A stretch of 64,000 bases of DNA from Flaccisagitta enflata. Its lineage: Eukaryota > Chaetognatha > Sagittoidea > Aphragmophora. Below are positions 53,509-64,000 of the stretch, piece by piece (within the stretch, counting starts at the first letter, position 1; each line of letters opens with the position of its first letter). The notes below the pieces were generated by a model that saw nothing but the letters and a program-made list of their open reading frames with translations, made no database searches and was not told where the DNA came from. Made by a program: the position numbers and the translations under genes. The DNA is taken from contig OZ231126.1 in assembly GCA_965153355.1 (NCBI GenBank), positions 93,992,001-94,056,000 of the forward strand, given 5' to 3'.

Positions 53509-53683
53509 TTTTTAGTCGCGTGCACGCGACTCTACAACCCGCTATGTCCGTCCGTTGGTTGGTCAGTCAGTCACGTTTTCTTTTCTTTTATGATTCTACT
53601 TTTTTGACCTCGCGGCTCCTGCCCTCAAATATGGCCCCAGCCCACCCACACGCGACTGGGGTAGCCGTGTATCCGGCCTTGTT
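53509..53683 (+). mobile_element. Hairpin-family element, subfamily A (in duplication copy 2)
   Basis: Identical in visible features to the element at 50344-50518; present because of the segmental duplication rather than a new insertion. Confidence 0.82.
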
Positions 53684-55377
53684 TTCTTTCAAAATGTCAT
53701 AAGAATCAACACTTGGCAATGGCAATTTTAGTTATTTTTTGTTTGTTTGTGTCACTTCGTCCTTTTGTTCATCGATCGCCTTTTGATGTGTTCCTCCCCC
53801 CCTTTATTCGATGAAGACAAGTTTTCAGCATCACTGCGTCTGTACCATCATCCCCCAAAAAATCTTCCCACCTGAAAACTACCATCATCTTTGAAAGAGA
53901 GCTGCTCCTGAACGAATACAGCTATAACAACCAGGTTGGCCCCATTAAAAATTAAAAGATTTGTTTAAACTCCTTGATATGAGGCCAATCTGCGGTCAGT
54001 AGCTTTGTTAGTTAAGAAGCAGCAAGTTTTTAAAGGTAATGCTTGTTTTGAGTTGGGAAGATTTTGTTTACACTCTTCCATTTACAAAAACAAAACTTAC
54101 AATTCAACACTGCGTGTGCTCAACCAAACTGAGTCATTCGGCCTTGTTTGACCAATCGAACAACTACGCGGGGTTTTTAAATTCATCGGTTTCCAAAATT
54201 GAAAAGAAATTCTGAATCTGCACTAAATATCCGTTCATTCAAAAAGAAACTCAAAAGACCAATTTTTTTTTTCCATGCCGATTCTGTTTGAATGACTGAA
54301 ATGACGCATCAACGACGTATCGTCGCCAAAGAAACAAAATGTGTTCATCCTGTATTGGAATCTATATACTTATTTCATTCAGCGACAACGCATCCGTACA
54401 CGAATCGAAATCTCCTTCCTCGGTGAGAACTTTCAAAGTGGACGATATGTGCTTGATTGAGCAAGCACAACGAACCTCTAGAACATCAAAATAATCCGTA
54501 CTTCATAGTTCATACGAGACCAGGCCGGTTCCATCATCTTTAAGCATGCATTGCCAAACTGAGAAGCTGCTGTAATAGCCCTGTCTGTCAGCTTACCATT
54601 TACTGATTACCGACAATCCTTGATTAGTCCGTAAGGAAAGGCAACAATGTCAATGAAATGACGGATCCACTTCGTTGAAGTGGTTTTGTCAAACAGTTTA
54701 GACTCACATGTATTTTAGCCTAGCCTTTACGTTTAAAGTCTTCCATCCCTGAAATTCCTTGCATGCAGGGAGTACTCTTGAGACATGGTTGGTCACACTT
54801 TACAACAAAATGATCACTGCGTACGTTGTTCGGTCATTTTTTGCGTTTTCACGTCGCGGTTTCTGCCATAGTGGCTGAGTGGCCTCCTTCACTGCCCCTG
54901 CCCACCCACACGGGACTAAGGCTGCCGTGTCGTTCCGGCCTGTTTTTTTTGTCGATATTTCCATTATCAATTCATACATCTTCTTAAAGCAATTCATACA
55001 TCTTCATTCATCTTCATACATCTTGGATAATTGAACAAAACTCATCTGTTAGCAGCTTGGATTCGTAATTCTCCTAAATATTTTAAATACAGTTAAGGCG
55101 ACACACAAAGGGCTAAAAAATGTTAAGTGGGTCCATTTTTAAAACTTGAGTATTTGCATTTCCACCTGAAAGTACTTACAGATATAAGAACCTCTTTGGC
55201 AAGAAGGAGCCTCCCAAAAATCTAGACCAGCTTCACTCATGCGTGTAAATGAAAAAAAAAATAAGTAGAGTGGAAAAGAAGGGAGAAGATTTCTTAAGGT
55301 AGATCAATACAATGGTTTTGGTTAACTATCATGGATAAGACTAAATGGGTTTTTGCAATGGAAAAATTATCGTGATA

Positions 55378-55970
55378 CAGGGTCATTCATCTCAAATGGC
55401 AAAAAGTATCAAGTATTTATCCCTAAATGTATCATCTGACAGGTGTAGAATTTTTTTTATTTTAGATTACATTGTTTGACATTTTTTTTGTGTCAAAATT
55501 TCATTGGTCCGGGTCAAGTAGTTTAGCCACAATATCAATTTGAAATTAAATAAGTATTCACAGCTTGAGCTCAGTTTAGCATGAATTTGCAACAACTATT
55601 CTTGCTTAAATTACAATTATTTTCTTGACCAACTAAGCATGAGCGTAAAATTTGCTTTGAACTGTAGAATTTATTGGAATATAATAAATTTTTTTGTTCA
55701 TTTGAGACAAATCTGGTACTTGCAGCTTGAACTATTTGAAATAGCTCCTGCTTAATGAATGAGTTTTTTGGAATAAAAAGCCATTTTTGTGAATATATGT
55801 TTTACTTCAAATCAATGCCATGGGTAAACTATTTAACCCAGACCAATGAAATTTTAACACAAAAAACATCAAACTATGCATTTTAGGGTAAAAAAAGTTT
55901 CTAACATATCAGATGATTTGTTTTGGCATAAAAGCTTAATACTTTTTGCCATTTGAGATGAATGACCGTG
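55378..55970. mobile_element. 593-bp TA-flanked element (copy 2)
   Basis: The duplicate of 52212-52804, with the same length and the same TA-flanked CAGGGTCATTC ends. Confidence 0.83.
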
Positions 55971-56112
55971 TATTACATAGGAAATATCTTGATGATATCT
56001 AGATAAGGTGCCCGATGGGAGAACCTCTTACGAGTTTGACTTTGGTTCACAGTCTGTTGTTATGATGGTGTATGGTGAGAAGGGAATAGGGGCTGAGGCA
56101 TGCTGCAATCCA

Positions 56113-56316
56113 AACAAGGCCGGATACACGGCTACCCCAGTCGCGTGCGGGTGGGCAGGGGCCGTATATGTAGTCACTTAATCATTTGGACAGGAGCATT
56201 GAGGCCAGAGACCGCAAAGACCCCGAAAAAGTAAAGTGTGACGGGCGGACAGACAGACGCACGGACGCACGGACCGACAAAGTGGGGTGTAGAGTCGCGT
56301 AGCACTCGACTAATAA
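56113..56316 (-). mobile_element. Hairpin-family element, subfamily A long form (copy 2)
   Basis: The duplicate of 52947-53150. It ends at the right boundary of the duplication. Confidence 0.78.
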
Positions 56317-56543
56317 GTGATTTGTAAAATTAGAATTAAACTCATGCAGTTCATGTCGGGTCTTGTTCATCGAAAGGACATTTTCATACTTGTCTAACAG
56401 ATTTCATGCCAGTAGGGTTGTGTTCATCAAAAGGACATTCTCATACTTGTCTAATAGATTTCATACCCTGTCAATTGAATGCCGTGGATTATCATCGCGC
56501 TCGAAGTGTGAATTAGTCGCCTTACAGAATCTTTTATCCATGT
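56317..56543. repeat. Short tandem repeat unit of about 60 bp
   Basis: GTTCATCGAAAGGACATTTT and GTTCATCAAAAGGACATTCT, each with CATACTTGTCTAACAGATTTCAT-like sequence (CATACTTGTCTAACAG / CATACTTGTCTAATAG), form two direct copies at about 56365 and 56428. Confidence 0.65.
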
Positions 56544-56675
56544 AACAAGGCCAAGTAGGCCAATAAGGTGCGACGTGTGGATCGTCGAACGAAAGCGTTA
56601 CCGACCAACCGACCGACCGACCGACCGACCAAAGGACACAGCCAGTTATAGAGGTGCTTTGTCGCACCTGAAAAT
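56544..56675 (-). mobile_element. Hairpin-family element, subfamily C
   Basis: Start TTTTCAGGTGCGACAAAGCACCT, CTATAACTGGCTGTGTCC, TTGG/TCGG core, GTAACGCTTTCGTTCGACGA, distal ACGTCGCACCT, TTGGCCTACTTGGCC, TTGTT. Confidence 0.82.
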
Positions 56676-57540
56676 ATAGGCCATAACTTTAAAACACTAT
56701 CACTGTGTTGAAAAGGCATAACATGGAATTGCTGGGTTTATCCTATCTAGCTTTAAGGTGTCTTTGTAACACGTTTATGACTTCTTCGTAACCCGAGCGT
56801 TTTTACCATCTTGTATTTCTTTCTCTTTTTGGGCGGTCGGGGGGGGGGGGTGAGAAGGATTGGGTTTGGATAAAGGAAGCAGAGGGAGATGTTCCCCGTA
56901 CCTTCATTCTTTCGACTCTATAAAATCGTGTTGACTCTCGTTTTGTCTTGTTTTTCTTCAAACAGAGCAAAATCGATTTCTTTTATTCTGTCCTAGTTCT
57001 ATCTTAGTACTATCCTAGTTTTATCTTAGTTCTTTCCTAGCTCTTCTTCTCTCTCTCATCCTTTCGTGAAATGGTTGCTTTCAGTCATTTCGTGCGTTTT
57101 AAAAGCCTAAATGTCTTCCTCGACATTTCTTTTTATCAAATCAGTAAAGCGTTAAAACATATATCATGGGATGTTTAGGAATTCTTAACTTATTTGAACG
57201 AAAGAATGACTACCTTGCAAACAATTTTGTAAACATTTTTTTTCTCCTCACGTAATCCATTTGATAGTTAGATGATCCTTCGTTCAGATATTTGAAACCT
57301 TGAACTTTAAGTATACAAACATGTATATAGCCTTCAATTATGCCCAACAGCCTTAGTCTCCTCACTGACCTTGCTTTTACCCTTCTACCCATATCCATTA
57401 CATTATTTCCTCTTCCCTATCCTCCTCCTCCCGCCCCCCCCCCCCTCACCCTCTTCCTCTTCTTCCTCCTCCCCCTCACTTTTCCTCCTCTTTCTCTTCT
57501 CCGTTTTCTTTCCTCACCTTGAAAGAGAATTCCTTCTCTT
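56676..57540. other. Intergenic, unrecognised
   Basis: A G-run at about 56839-56849, TCCTAGTTCTATCTTAGT-type short repeats at about 56991-57045, and a C-run at about 57435-57445. No gene seen. Confidence 0.5.
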
Positions 57541-57609
57541 AATCTCTCTCTCTGTCTCTTTCTCTGTCTCTCTCTGTCTCTCTGTCTCTCTGTCTCTCTG
57601 TCTCTCTCT

Positions 57610-57702
<93 letters not shown>
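57541..57702. repeat. (CT)n with TCTG interruptions
   Basis: CT dinucleotides of about 160 bp, the left third interrupted by TCTG units. Confidence 0.94.
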
Positions 57703-57705
<3 letters not shown>

Positions 57706-58147
57706 CTCAAGTAATTGGAACTCACCTCGAAACCTCACTTTTTAGACGAGCGGCCGAGAAGCGACTTTTTTTACGGGAACAAAATTCTTCGGATTTTTTT
57801 TCTTCTCGACAAATATACAAACATACAAACAACTTTACATTCATACAAGATTAAAAATAAACGGCATTTTGAAACCAAATATTTCTAACAGAATACAGCG
57901 CAGAAAAAATGAATGGATGGATGGATGGATCTTTTTATCTGCGCAAAACGCACCTATTCATCAGGCGTAATAAAACAAGGCCGTATACACGGCTACCCCA
58001 GTCGCGTGCGGGTGGGCAGGGGCAATGCTGGAGAAGGTCACCAGAGCATTTGGGTGGGAGCAGTAGGCTCAACAGGTCGCCCAAAGGCAATATGTGGTCA
58101 GCGATACCCGTTGCCCTGCTTTGAGTGATCGTAAATTGGAGTGAGGG

Positions 58148-58780
58148 GAAGCAGGGCAGCGGCCCCGAGGGGGACGAAGTCCTGTAGAACACAGGGGGAC
58201 TTTCGTTCGTCCTGCCTGAAGAAGTGGATGAGATGTTATAGAGGGCTTACTGAAGGCTTTCAAGAGCCTCAACTAAGGTCTAAGAAGGCTGATGTTAGGC
58301 TTAAGAATGCCAATCGGAAGCTTGAGAGGGCTGACTTGAGGCTTGAGAGAGCTGGATTAGGGCTTGAAAGGTCAGAGGACTGATTTGAAACCTGAGAGCA
58401 ATAAATTGAGGCTTAGAACGCTGATTTGCGGCCTGAGAAGCCTAATTTGAGGCCTTAGAGGCCAGGTTTGAGGCCTGAGAATTTGGGTTTGAGGCCTGAG
58501 AAGCCTAATTTGAGGCATGAGGGGCCAGGTTTGAGCTCTGAGAGGTTGGATTTTAGGCCTGATAGGTTGGATTTGACGCCTGAGAGGCCGGATTTGAGGC
58601 CTGAGAAGCTGGATTTGAGGCCTGAGAGGCTAGATTTGAGGCCTGAGAGGCCAAATTTGAGGTCTCTGAGGCCAGATTTGAGGCCTGAGGGGCCTGATGA
58701 GGGGGGGACGAATGGACGGAAGGACGAACGAAAGTCCCCCTGTGTTCTACAGGACTTCGTCCCCTTGGGCCGCTGCCCAA
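58148..58780. mobile_element. GGGCAGCGGCCCC element with 21-bp core repeats
   Basis: Ends CAGGGCAGCGGCCCCGAGG and CTTGGGCCGCTGCCC, inner ends GGACGAAGTCCTGTAGAACA / TGTTCTACAGGACTTCGTCC and GGGGGACTTTCGTTCGTCC / GGACGAACGAAAGTCCCCC. The core is about 20 units of a 21-bp repeat like TTTGAGGCCTGAGAGGCCTGA. Confidence 0.82.
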
Positions 58781-58861
58781 AAAGCTCAAAAAAAAAAAAA
58801 AAAAGAAGAGGTGGTCAGCGGTGCCCCTTAGTAGGTTGTGGTTGAAGTTGACGGGGGAGCA

Positions 58862-59330
58862 GGGCAGCGGCCCCAAAGGGGTCGATGACCTATGCTTTCA
58901 CACAGGGGAATTTTCTCCTCCTTCTTCTCCTCCTTCTCCTCCTTCTCCTCCCCCTCCCCCCCACCTCCAGGCCCATATCTCAGCCTTGAGGCCCAAATCC
59001 CAGACTTGAGGCCCGAATCCCAGCCTCAAGGCCCAAATCCTAGCCTCAAGGCCCAAATCCTAGCCTGGAGGCTGAGATTTGGGCTTTAAGACTGAAATCT
59101 GGGCCTCCAGGCTAGGATTTGGGCCTTGAGGCTAGGATTAGGGCCTTGAGGCTGGGATTTGGGCCTCAAATCTGGGATTTGGGCCTCAAGGCTGGGATAT
59201 GGGCTTCAAGGCTGAGATATGGGCCTGGAGGTGGGGGGGGGGTACGGAGAAGAAGGAGAAGGAGAAGGAGGAGGAGAAAATTCCCCTGTGTGAAAGCATA
59301 GGTCATCGACCCCTTCGGGGCCGCTGCCCA
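58862..59330. mobile_element. GGGCAGCGGCCCC element, second subfamily
   Basis: Ends GGGCAGCGGCCCCAAAGGGG and CCCCTTCGGGGCCGCTGCCC. The next inner pair (TCGATGACCTATGCTTTCAC / GTGAAAGCATAGGTCATCGA) differs from the other subfamily but is again perfectly inverted. The core is GGCCCAAATCCCAGCCTTGA-type 21-bp units, inverted about the centre, flanked by CTCCTT / AAGGAG repeats. Confidence 0.82.
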
Positions 59331-59336
59331 AAAAGG

Positions 59337-59458
59337 GGACCGACCAACCGACCGACCAACCGACCAACCGACCGACCGACCGACCGACCAACCAACCAAC
59401 CGACTGACCGACCGACCGACCGACCGACCGACCGTCGGACCGACCGACCGACATAGCG
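59337..59458. repeat. (CGAC/CAAC)n tetranucleotide core
   Basis: About 120 bp of GACC-phased tetranucleotides (CGAC with CAAC variants), the longest core of its kind here along with 60095-60160. Confidence 0.9.
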
Positions 59459-59485
59459 GAGTGTAGAGTAGCACGCGACTAAAAA

Positions 59486-59969
59486 GGATATTAAAAAATA
59501 AGAGAAAAGAAATCTTTAAAAGGAAATTCACTAAAAGGATGTGTCTCATCTTCGTGTTGAATTATTTATCTACTTCCGCCCCTTTTTCGCCCCGAATCAT
59601 TTTTTTTTTTTTTTTTGTTCTTTGTTTTGTTCTTTTGCAAGTCTCGCTCGGGCGATGAGCCAAAACAAAAGAAAAATGCGCCTTTATTGTCAAATGGGAA
59701 AAAAAAATATTCCGCCATTTCCATGTGACAAACACTTTGAAAAAGATAAAGAAATCTCATTTGCGCTCATGCTTTTGACATGTTACTAAAACCCAAATTG
59801 CCGTGGACAATAAAGTGTCGTATGGCGGATTACAACAGTTTATGAGTTGGACAACATTACTTCATTGAAAAAATTCTAAATTAAGGACAAGAGCCTTGGG
59901 AGTTCTTACTGGTGTTTCATCCGGATTATAAGGGGCAGATACAAATTAAAATATACAAATGAAGAATAA
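59486..59969. other. Intergenic with dispersed repeat copy 3
   Basis: 59839-59940 holds a diverged copy of the GTTGGACAACATTAC dispersed repeat, with GAGAGCC and ACTGGTGTTTCATCCGGAT motifs in the same order. The rest is unrecognised. Confidence 0.55.
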
Positions 59970-60200
59970 AACAAGGCCGGATACACGGCTACCGAAGTCG
60001 CGTGCGGGTGGGCAGGGGCCATATTAGAGGTCACTAGACAACATGGGCAGGAGCAGTGAGGTCCAAAAAATAAAATCATAAAAAAAAAGTGTGACCGACT
60101 GACCGACCAACCGACCGACCGACCGACCGACCGACCGACCGACCGACCGACCGACCGACTGACAAAGCGGGTTGTAGAGTCGCGTGCACGCGACTAAAAA
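59970..60200 (-). mobile_element. Hairpin-family element, subfamily A, long core
   Basis: TTTTT plus AGTCGCGTGCACGCGACT, CTACAACCCGCTTTGTCAG, a TCGG array of about 70 bp, internal ACCTCACTGCTCCTGCCC, GGCCCCTGCCCACCCGC, distal ACGCGACT, TCGGTAGCCGTGTATCC, GGCCTTGTT. Confidence 0.82.
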
Positions 60201-60486
60201 TGTGATTTGTTTCCGTGCTCACTCTTTAGGCCCATCTGGTCACATACTGCATATATGTTATCGGCTGTGGCTGAAATCAAATTGTACCGCGTTACTCTGC
60301 AATAACTAAGGCCAAGAGATGTCCAATAGATGCATCCTCTTTCAATGTAAGATGATTTACAAAATGCGAGATGAAGAAATCAAGAAAAAATACTCAAAAT
60401 CGCGTCGAGAAATTTTCGCATTAACAACGGACCTACTTAACTACAGATTGAATGAATGAATGAATAACGACATTTATCAGTCAGAG

Positions 60487-60542
<56 letters not shown>

Positions 60543-60660
60543 CAATCTCTACGACTGAAAGGACGCTCATATGGCATAAAATTACCATCTCTTAACCTTA
60601 GAGTTTATGCCAAATTTTCGGTGTCATATATACATTCGTAAATGTAAAAAATAGACTTAG
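60201..60660. repeat. Intergenic with (GA)n
   Basis: GA array at about 60489-60536. The remainder is unrecognised. Confidence 0.8.
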
Positions 60661-60709
60661 GCAAGTAAGAGGAAGGCCAAAGTGGAAAGTAAATGTGTAG
60701 TCAAGTTAT

Positions 60710-61150
60710 GCAAAAACAAAAACAAAAACAAAAACAAAAACAAAAACAAAAACAAAAACAAAAACAAAAACAAAAACAAAAACAAAAACAAAAACAAATA
60801 ACAACAACAATTACAACAACAAAAACAAAACAAAAAAAAACAACAACAACAATTACAACAACAAAAACAAAAACAAAAAAAACAACAACAAAAATGAAAA
60901 CAAAAAACCCAAACCCAAAACAAAAACAAAAACAAAAAAAAAACAAAAAACAAAAACAAAAAACAAAAAACAAACAAAAACAAAAAAAAAACCCAAACCC
61001 AAACCCAAACCAAAAACAAAACCAAAACCAAAAACACCAAAAAAACAGAAAAAAAAAACAAAAAAAAAAAAAACAAAAAACAAACAGAAAAAAAACAAAA
61101 AACAAAAAAAAAAACAAAAACAAAAACAAAAACAAAAACAGTACGAGAAC
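60710..61150. repeat. (CAAAAA)n and related A-rich array
   Basis: CAAAAA hexamers at 60713-60797, CAA/CAAAAA mixtures with two ACAACAACAATTACAACAAC blocks (about 60800 and 60841), then CCCAAA and irregular A-rich units. G is nearly absent for about 430 bp. Confidence 0.93.
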
Positions 61151-61322
61151 AAAACAAAAAGCTGCGAGTAAGTTGTAAAATAATGATGAAACGAGTTAAG
61201 ATTCTTTATCTAGCTCATTACAATCATTCAATTAGAATCCGGCTGCATTGAATAACATCAGTAATAACTACAGAGTACAGACAGACCTTGCTACGGACAC
61301 ACCCTCTCATGGAGATGCAAGG

Positions 61323-61389
<67 letters not shown>

Positions 61390-61411
61390 AGAACAGACAG
61401 ACAGACAGACA

Positions 61412-61444
<33 letters not shown>

Positions 61445-62719
61445 GAGTCGGAGAAGGTGAGAGAGTGGGAGTGAAACAACATCAAAGTAAAAATCTGATT
61501 TTATATCAAAGGAGTGAAATATATCAAAAAGAAGGGAAAATGTGTCAATCCTTGTAAAAATAAGAGGAAGAAATGGAGAGAGAGGATTAAGTCAGGGAGA
61601 AAAAAGGTGTAAAATAGTTGCCATGACGTAGTCAAATGAGAAAATCAAATAAAAGAGTACCAAAGTAACCGTGGCCGAGTCTAAGTCTAACCAATAGGCA
61701 AATATGGCAAACAATAGATACGGAAAGAAAAGACTTGAATAGGGGGCGCGGGGGGGGGGGGGGCATGAAACACAGAAGATGAAATGTGAGAAAGGAGAAC
61801 TTTTACTTTCAAAGTTTAAAAGTACTAAAGTGATTGAAGTTTTTCTTTTTTCTAAGCAGCAGTCAGTCGGTCTATTCAGTGATTTCGTGACGAATTTTAA
61901 CGGTTCACTCTGCCAATAGGTAATTTGGTTCTTTATTTCTGTATTTCTGTTAGCGGGATGGGGGGGGGGGGTTTGAAACAGGGGTTTGTTACAATTTACA
62001 TAATCGCTGGTAACAAATCAACATAATTCTTCACATATAACCTCATGATTTCACCCATCTTGCACGAATGGCAAGTATGTTGTGTACAAGTATTCATTCT
62101 GAACCATGACTGACCGATCGACGAATTTTGAGTACCGCTGTTATCGACAAGAGATTGATTAATTGATTGATTGATTGACTAATTGATTAATTGATAAATT
62201 GATTGTTGAAAGATGTTTTATTCATCGACAATTCTTCATTTTCAGTGTTTCTTTTTCGCGGGGAAGAGGTAAAGATGAAATTTCTTCCTCCTGTTGTGGT
62301 AAAGATAACCGATTTCTAGGATAGCCGGATTTGCAAAAAGGTTGAGTGCTTTTAAGAAGTGGTTGCTACAAAAATCAAGAGTCGGAGAGAACGGTATCAA
62401 GTATCATTCCTCACATGGGTCACAGGGAGTAAGAGCAGTCGGCCTTGAAGGCCCCCTTTTTTTTGGGGGGGGGAGGAGGAGGCGTGAGATTATAAACAAA
62501 GGCGTAAATGATAAAATACAAAGGCGTTAATGATTAAAAAAATTTAGCAGAGGGGTGTGTACATCAAGGGGTGCGTTCTGTGTCTTTGGGGGGTGTGTAA
62601 GAACCTTATTGCCTTAAATACAGGACCAGAACGAAATCCTTGGCGGCCCCAGGAGGATCGGAAGGCTACAATTCTCAGAGGCTTTTTAGACTTTTCTATT
62701 TCTAACCTTTTGAAAGATG
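61151..62719. other. Intergenic: (GA)n, (CAGA)n, G-runs
   Basis: GA array at about 61327-61384 followed by CAGA units to 61443. G-runs near 61749-61763, 61958-61969 and 62465-62473. ATTGATTG tetramers at about 62156-62205. No gene recognised. Confidence 0.7.
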
Positions 62720-62853
62720 AACAAGGTCGGATACACGGCAATCCAGTCGCGGAATTCAAAAATGTGACGGTCCGACCGACGGACCGACCTACCGTCCTAC
62801 CGACCTACCGACCGACACGGCAAGGTGTAGAGTCGCGTGTCCGCGACTAAAAA
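62720..62853 (-). mobile_element. Hairpin-family element, subfamily A short form
   Basis: TTTTTAGTCGCGGACACGCGACT, GGTAGGTCGGTAGGACGG core, then a deletion of the CCCCTGCCC block, distal CCGCGACT, terminus GCCGTGTATCCGACC plus TTGTT. Confidence 0.72.
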
Positions 62854-62901
62854 AGAAGTGATAAAAAATGCACAAAATAAGATACTAAGGGGGAGAGGGT
62901 A

Positions 62902-62957
<56 letters not shown>

Positions 62958-63085
62958 AATGAACTAAGCAAAGAACTTAAAAAAAAAAGAAACAAACACC
63001 TCAACAAAATAAGAAGTCGATGCGGCATAGACATAGCGCCAAAACTTTAGTCTATAGACAAGATCGATCGAGAGAGAGAGCGAAA
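62854..63085. repeat. Intergenic with (GA)n
   Basis: GA array at about 62905-62955; otherwise unrecognised. Confidence 0.75.
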
Positions 63086-63319
63086 AAACAAATGACGCGG
63101 GGTCACAATATCGTTGCGGATAGGTGGGCAGGGGCATCCAACCCACATCCGCACCCCAACCCCATTCACTCCCCAAGCCCCGCCCCCTCCACACACAAAC
63201 ATACTCAAAAAGTGTCCAAAACGCTCGTTTTTCCACTTTTCGACTCGATCACCATGACGGACGGACCAACGGACCAACGGACAAAGTCTCTTATTGAGTT
63301 GCGTGTCCTCGACTAAAAA
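63086..63319 (-). mobile_element. Hairpin-family element with variant terminus
   Basis: Start TTTTTAGTCGAGGACACGCAACT, CAATAAGAGACTTTGTCCG, GTTGGTCCG core, CGAAAAGTGGAAAAACGAGC, a G/T-rich insertion, TGCCCCTGCCCACC, then GCAACGATATTGTGACCCCG and CGTCATTTGTT. The terminal palindrome is TGACCCCGCGTCA. Same variant as 1-109. Confidence 0.7.
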
Positions 63320-63561
63320 AGAAAGCAGAAGAGATGCAGACAGGATAAAAAAGAGATGGGAAGGCCGGCACGTTTTGGAATGGCACCAGGACATTTTTTA
63401 GTTTAAAATTGTGGAATTTTGAATGAATGTGCGTTGCAAAAACTGGGTATCCTGCGGAGTGCGAGAGCACATCGCTCTCGGAATGCTTAACTGTATGTCT
63501 TAGCCATTTTTGTCTGTCTATGTATGCCACTATGTCTGTCTATGTATGTCGCTATGTCTGC

Positions 63562-63659
<98 letters not shown>

Positions 63660-63908
63660 CTGAGATATGAGAATCAATAAAAGAGGCCATATCGCACCTT
63701 CTTAAGAGCCGCCAGGGGGCGAACAATGATGTTATCTCTCCGTTTGGACGCGGACAGGCGGGTGGTTGGGAGTTAGGACACCCAAAGCTGATACCAGATA
63801 GAACTGACGCGCCTTTGTTAACCCCAACCTTGATTAGGTCAACTTCTTCAATTATTGTAGTATGAAGACGCCGTGGCATTGGATTAGGATTAGGATTAGG
63901 ATCAATGA
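63320..63908. repeat. Intergenic with (CT)n and short GGATTA repeats
   Basis: CT array at about 63565-63651 and four GGATTA hexamers at about 63880-63902. No gene recognised. Confidence 0.8.
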
Positions 63909-63991
63909 AACAAGGCCAAGTAGGCCAATAAGACCGACCGACCAACCAACGGACACAGCCAGCTATGGAGGTGCGTTGTCGCACCTAAAAA
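63909..63991 (-). mobile_element. Hairpin-family subfamily C, internally deleted
   Basis: TTTTT plus AGGTGCGACAACGCACCT, CCATAGCTGGCTGTGTCC, short core GTTGGTTGGTCGG, then directly TTATTGGCCTACTTGGCC and TTGTT. The distal stem copy and GTAACGCATTCG block are deleted. At 83 bp it is the smallest copy and retains only the two terminal hairpins. Confidence 0.75.
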
Positions 63992-64000
63992 GAAATAACA

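Larger units (their letters stand above)
53153..56320. repeat. Tandem duplication, second copy (about 3.17 kb)
   Basis: Repeats the first copy in direct orientation, ending at AGTGATTTG near 56322 where the next base of copy 1 would be C. Differences seen: CGCTTTTTGATG/CGCCTTTTGATG, GAAAAAGAGC/GAAAGAGAGC, CAAACAAACTG/CAACCAAACTG. Its CT array (53199-53270) is about 35 bp shorter. Confidence 0.92.
57974..59485 (-). mobile_element. Hairpin-family element, subfamily A, split by nested elements
   Basis: The terminus lies at 57974 (TTGTT, GGCCTTGTT preceded by GCCGTGTATACGGCC, GGGGTAGCC, distal ACGCGACT, GCCCCTGCCCACC). The start lies at 59485 (TTTTTAGTCGCGTGCTACT, CTACACTCCGCTATGTCGG, long TCGG/TTGG core from 59337 to 59455). 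The interior is occupied by the two GGGCAGCGGCCCC-ended elements. Joining the two halves as one original copy is inference from orientation and complementary content. The terminal palindrome is GCCGTATACGGC-like here. Confidence 0.6.

Noticed and set aside
50254-53607. Conserved small genes because identical ORFs occur twice (for example 50254-50442 and 53419-53607; 51634-51831 and 54800-54997)
   Set aside because: Identity reflects the recent 3.17-kb tandem duplication; the frames overlap hairpin-family sequence and show no protein features.
63880-63902. Telomere-like repeat
   Set aside because: Four GGATTA units only, and the motif is not the metazoan TTAGGG; treated as a short simple repeat.

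Overview
The window is animal (metazoan) nuclear DNA. It carries one recognisable protein-coding gene on the + strand: the C-terminal half of a laminin beta chain, split over 18 exons between 352 and 39065. The spliced exons give 971 residues plus a stop, with every intron phase consistent. In order they encode seven complete laminin EGF-like (LE) repeats with all 8 cysteines each, coiled-coil domain II, the six-cysteine laminin beta knob, coiled-coil domain I and a C-terminal cysteine. The N-terminal half (LN domain, first LE repeats, LF domain) lies upstream of the window. The taxon cannot be assigned from the sequence. The extreme simple-repeat load recalls SSR-rich invertebrate genomes such as some crustaceans, but that is only an impression.

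Layout. 1-7256: intron 1 and exons 1-8 (LE repeats, start of the coiled coil). 7257-15317: intron 8, almost filled by a 7.07-kb foldback element with TA-flanked CAGTGG termini, itself hosting nested repeats. 15318-23425: exons 9-15 (coiled coil, beta knob). 23426-32484: intron 15, with three tandem-repeat arrays and several mobile elements. 32485-33394: exons 16-17. 33395-38913: intron 17, a nest of TA-flanked inverted-repeat elements including one with two divergent tRNA-like promoters. 38914-39065: last exon. 39066 to about 41700: presumed 3' UTR and flank. 42 kb to the end: no gene seen, only simple repeats, mobile elements and a recent 3.17-kb tandem duplication (about 49.96-56.32 kb).

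The most striking repeat is a short family present in more than 30 full or partial copies on both strands. Each copy has (i) a 5' hairpin after a T-run, (ii) a core of CGAC/CCAA-type tetranucleotides, (iii) a distal inverted copy of the 5' stem, and (iv) a terminal palindrome followed by TTGTT. The stem and terminal palindromes differ between subfamilies but stay complementary. The architecture resembles Helentron-associated non-autonomous elements (HINE, DINE-1 or 'pearl' type). I call it the 'hairpin family' below, with subfamilies A (stem AGTCGCG or AGTTGCG), B (AGATGCG), C (AGGTGCG) and D (A-like stem with an AGTCATTTTA core).

A second theme concerns the laminin gene itself. Three exon edges (5' edge of exon 2, 3' edges of exons 13 and 15) are tandemly duplicated outward into the intron together with their splice signals, and seven introns begin with a microsatellite within about 3-26 bp of the donor.
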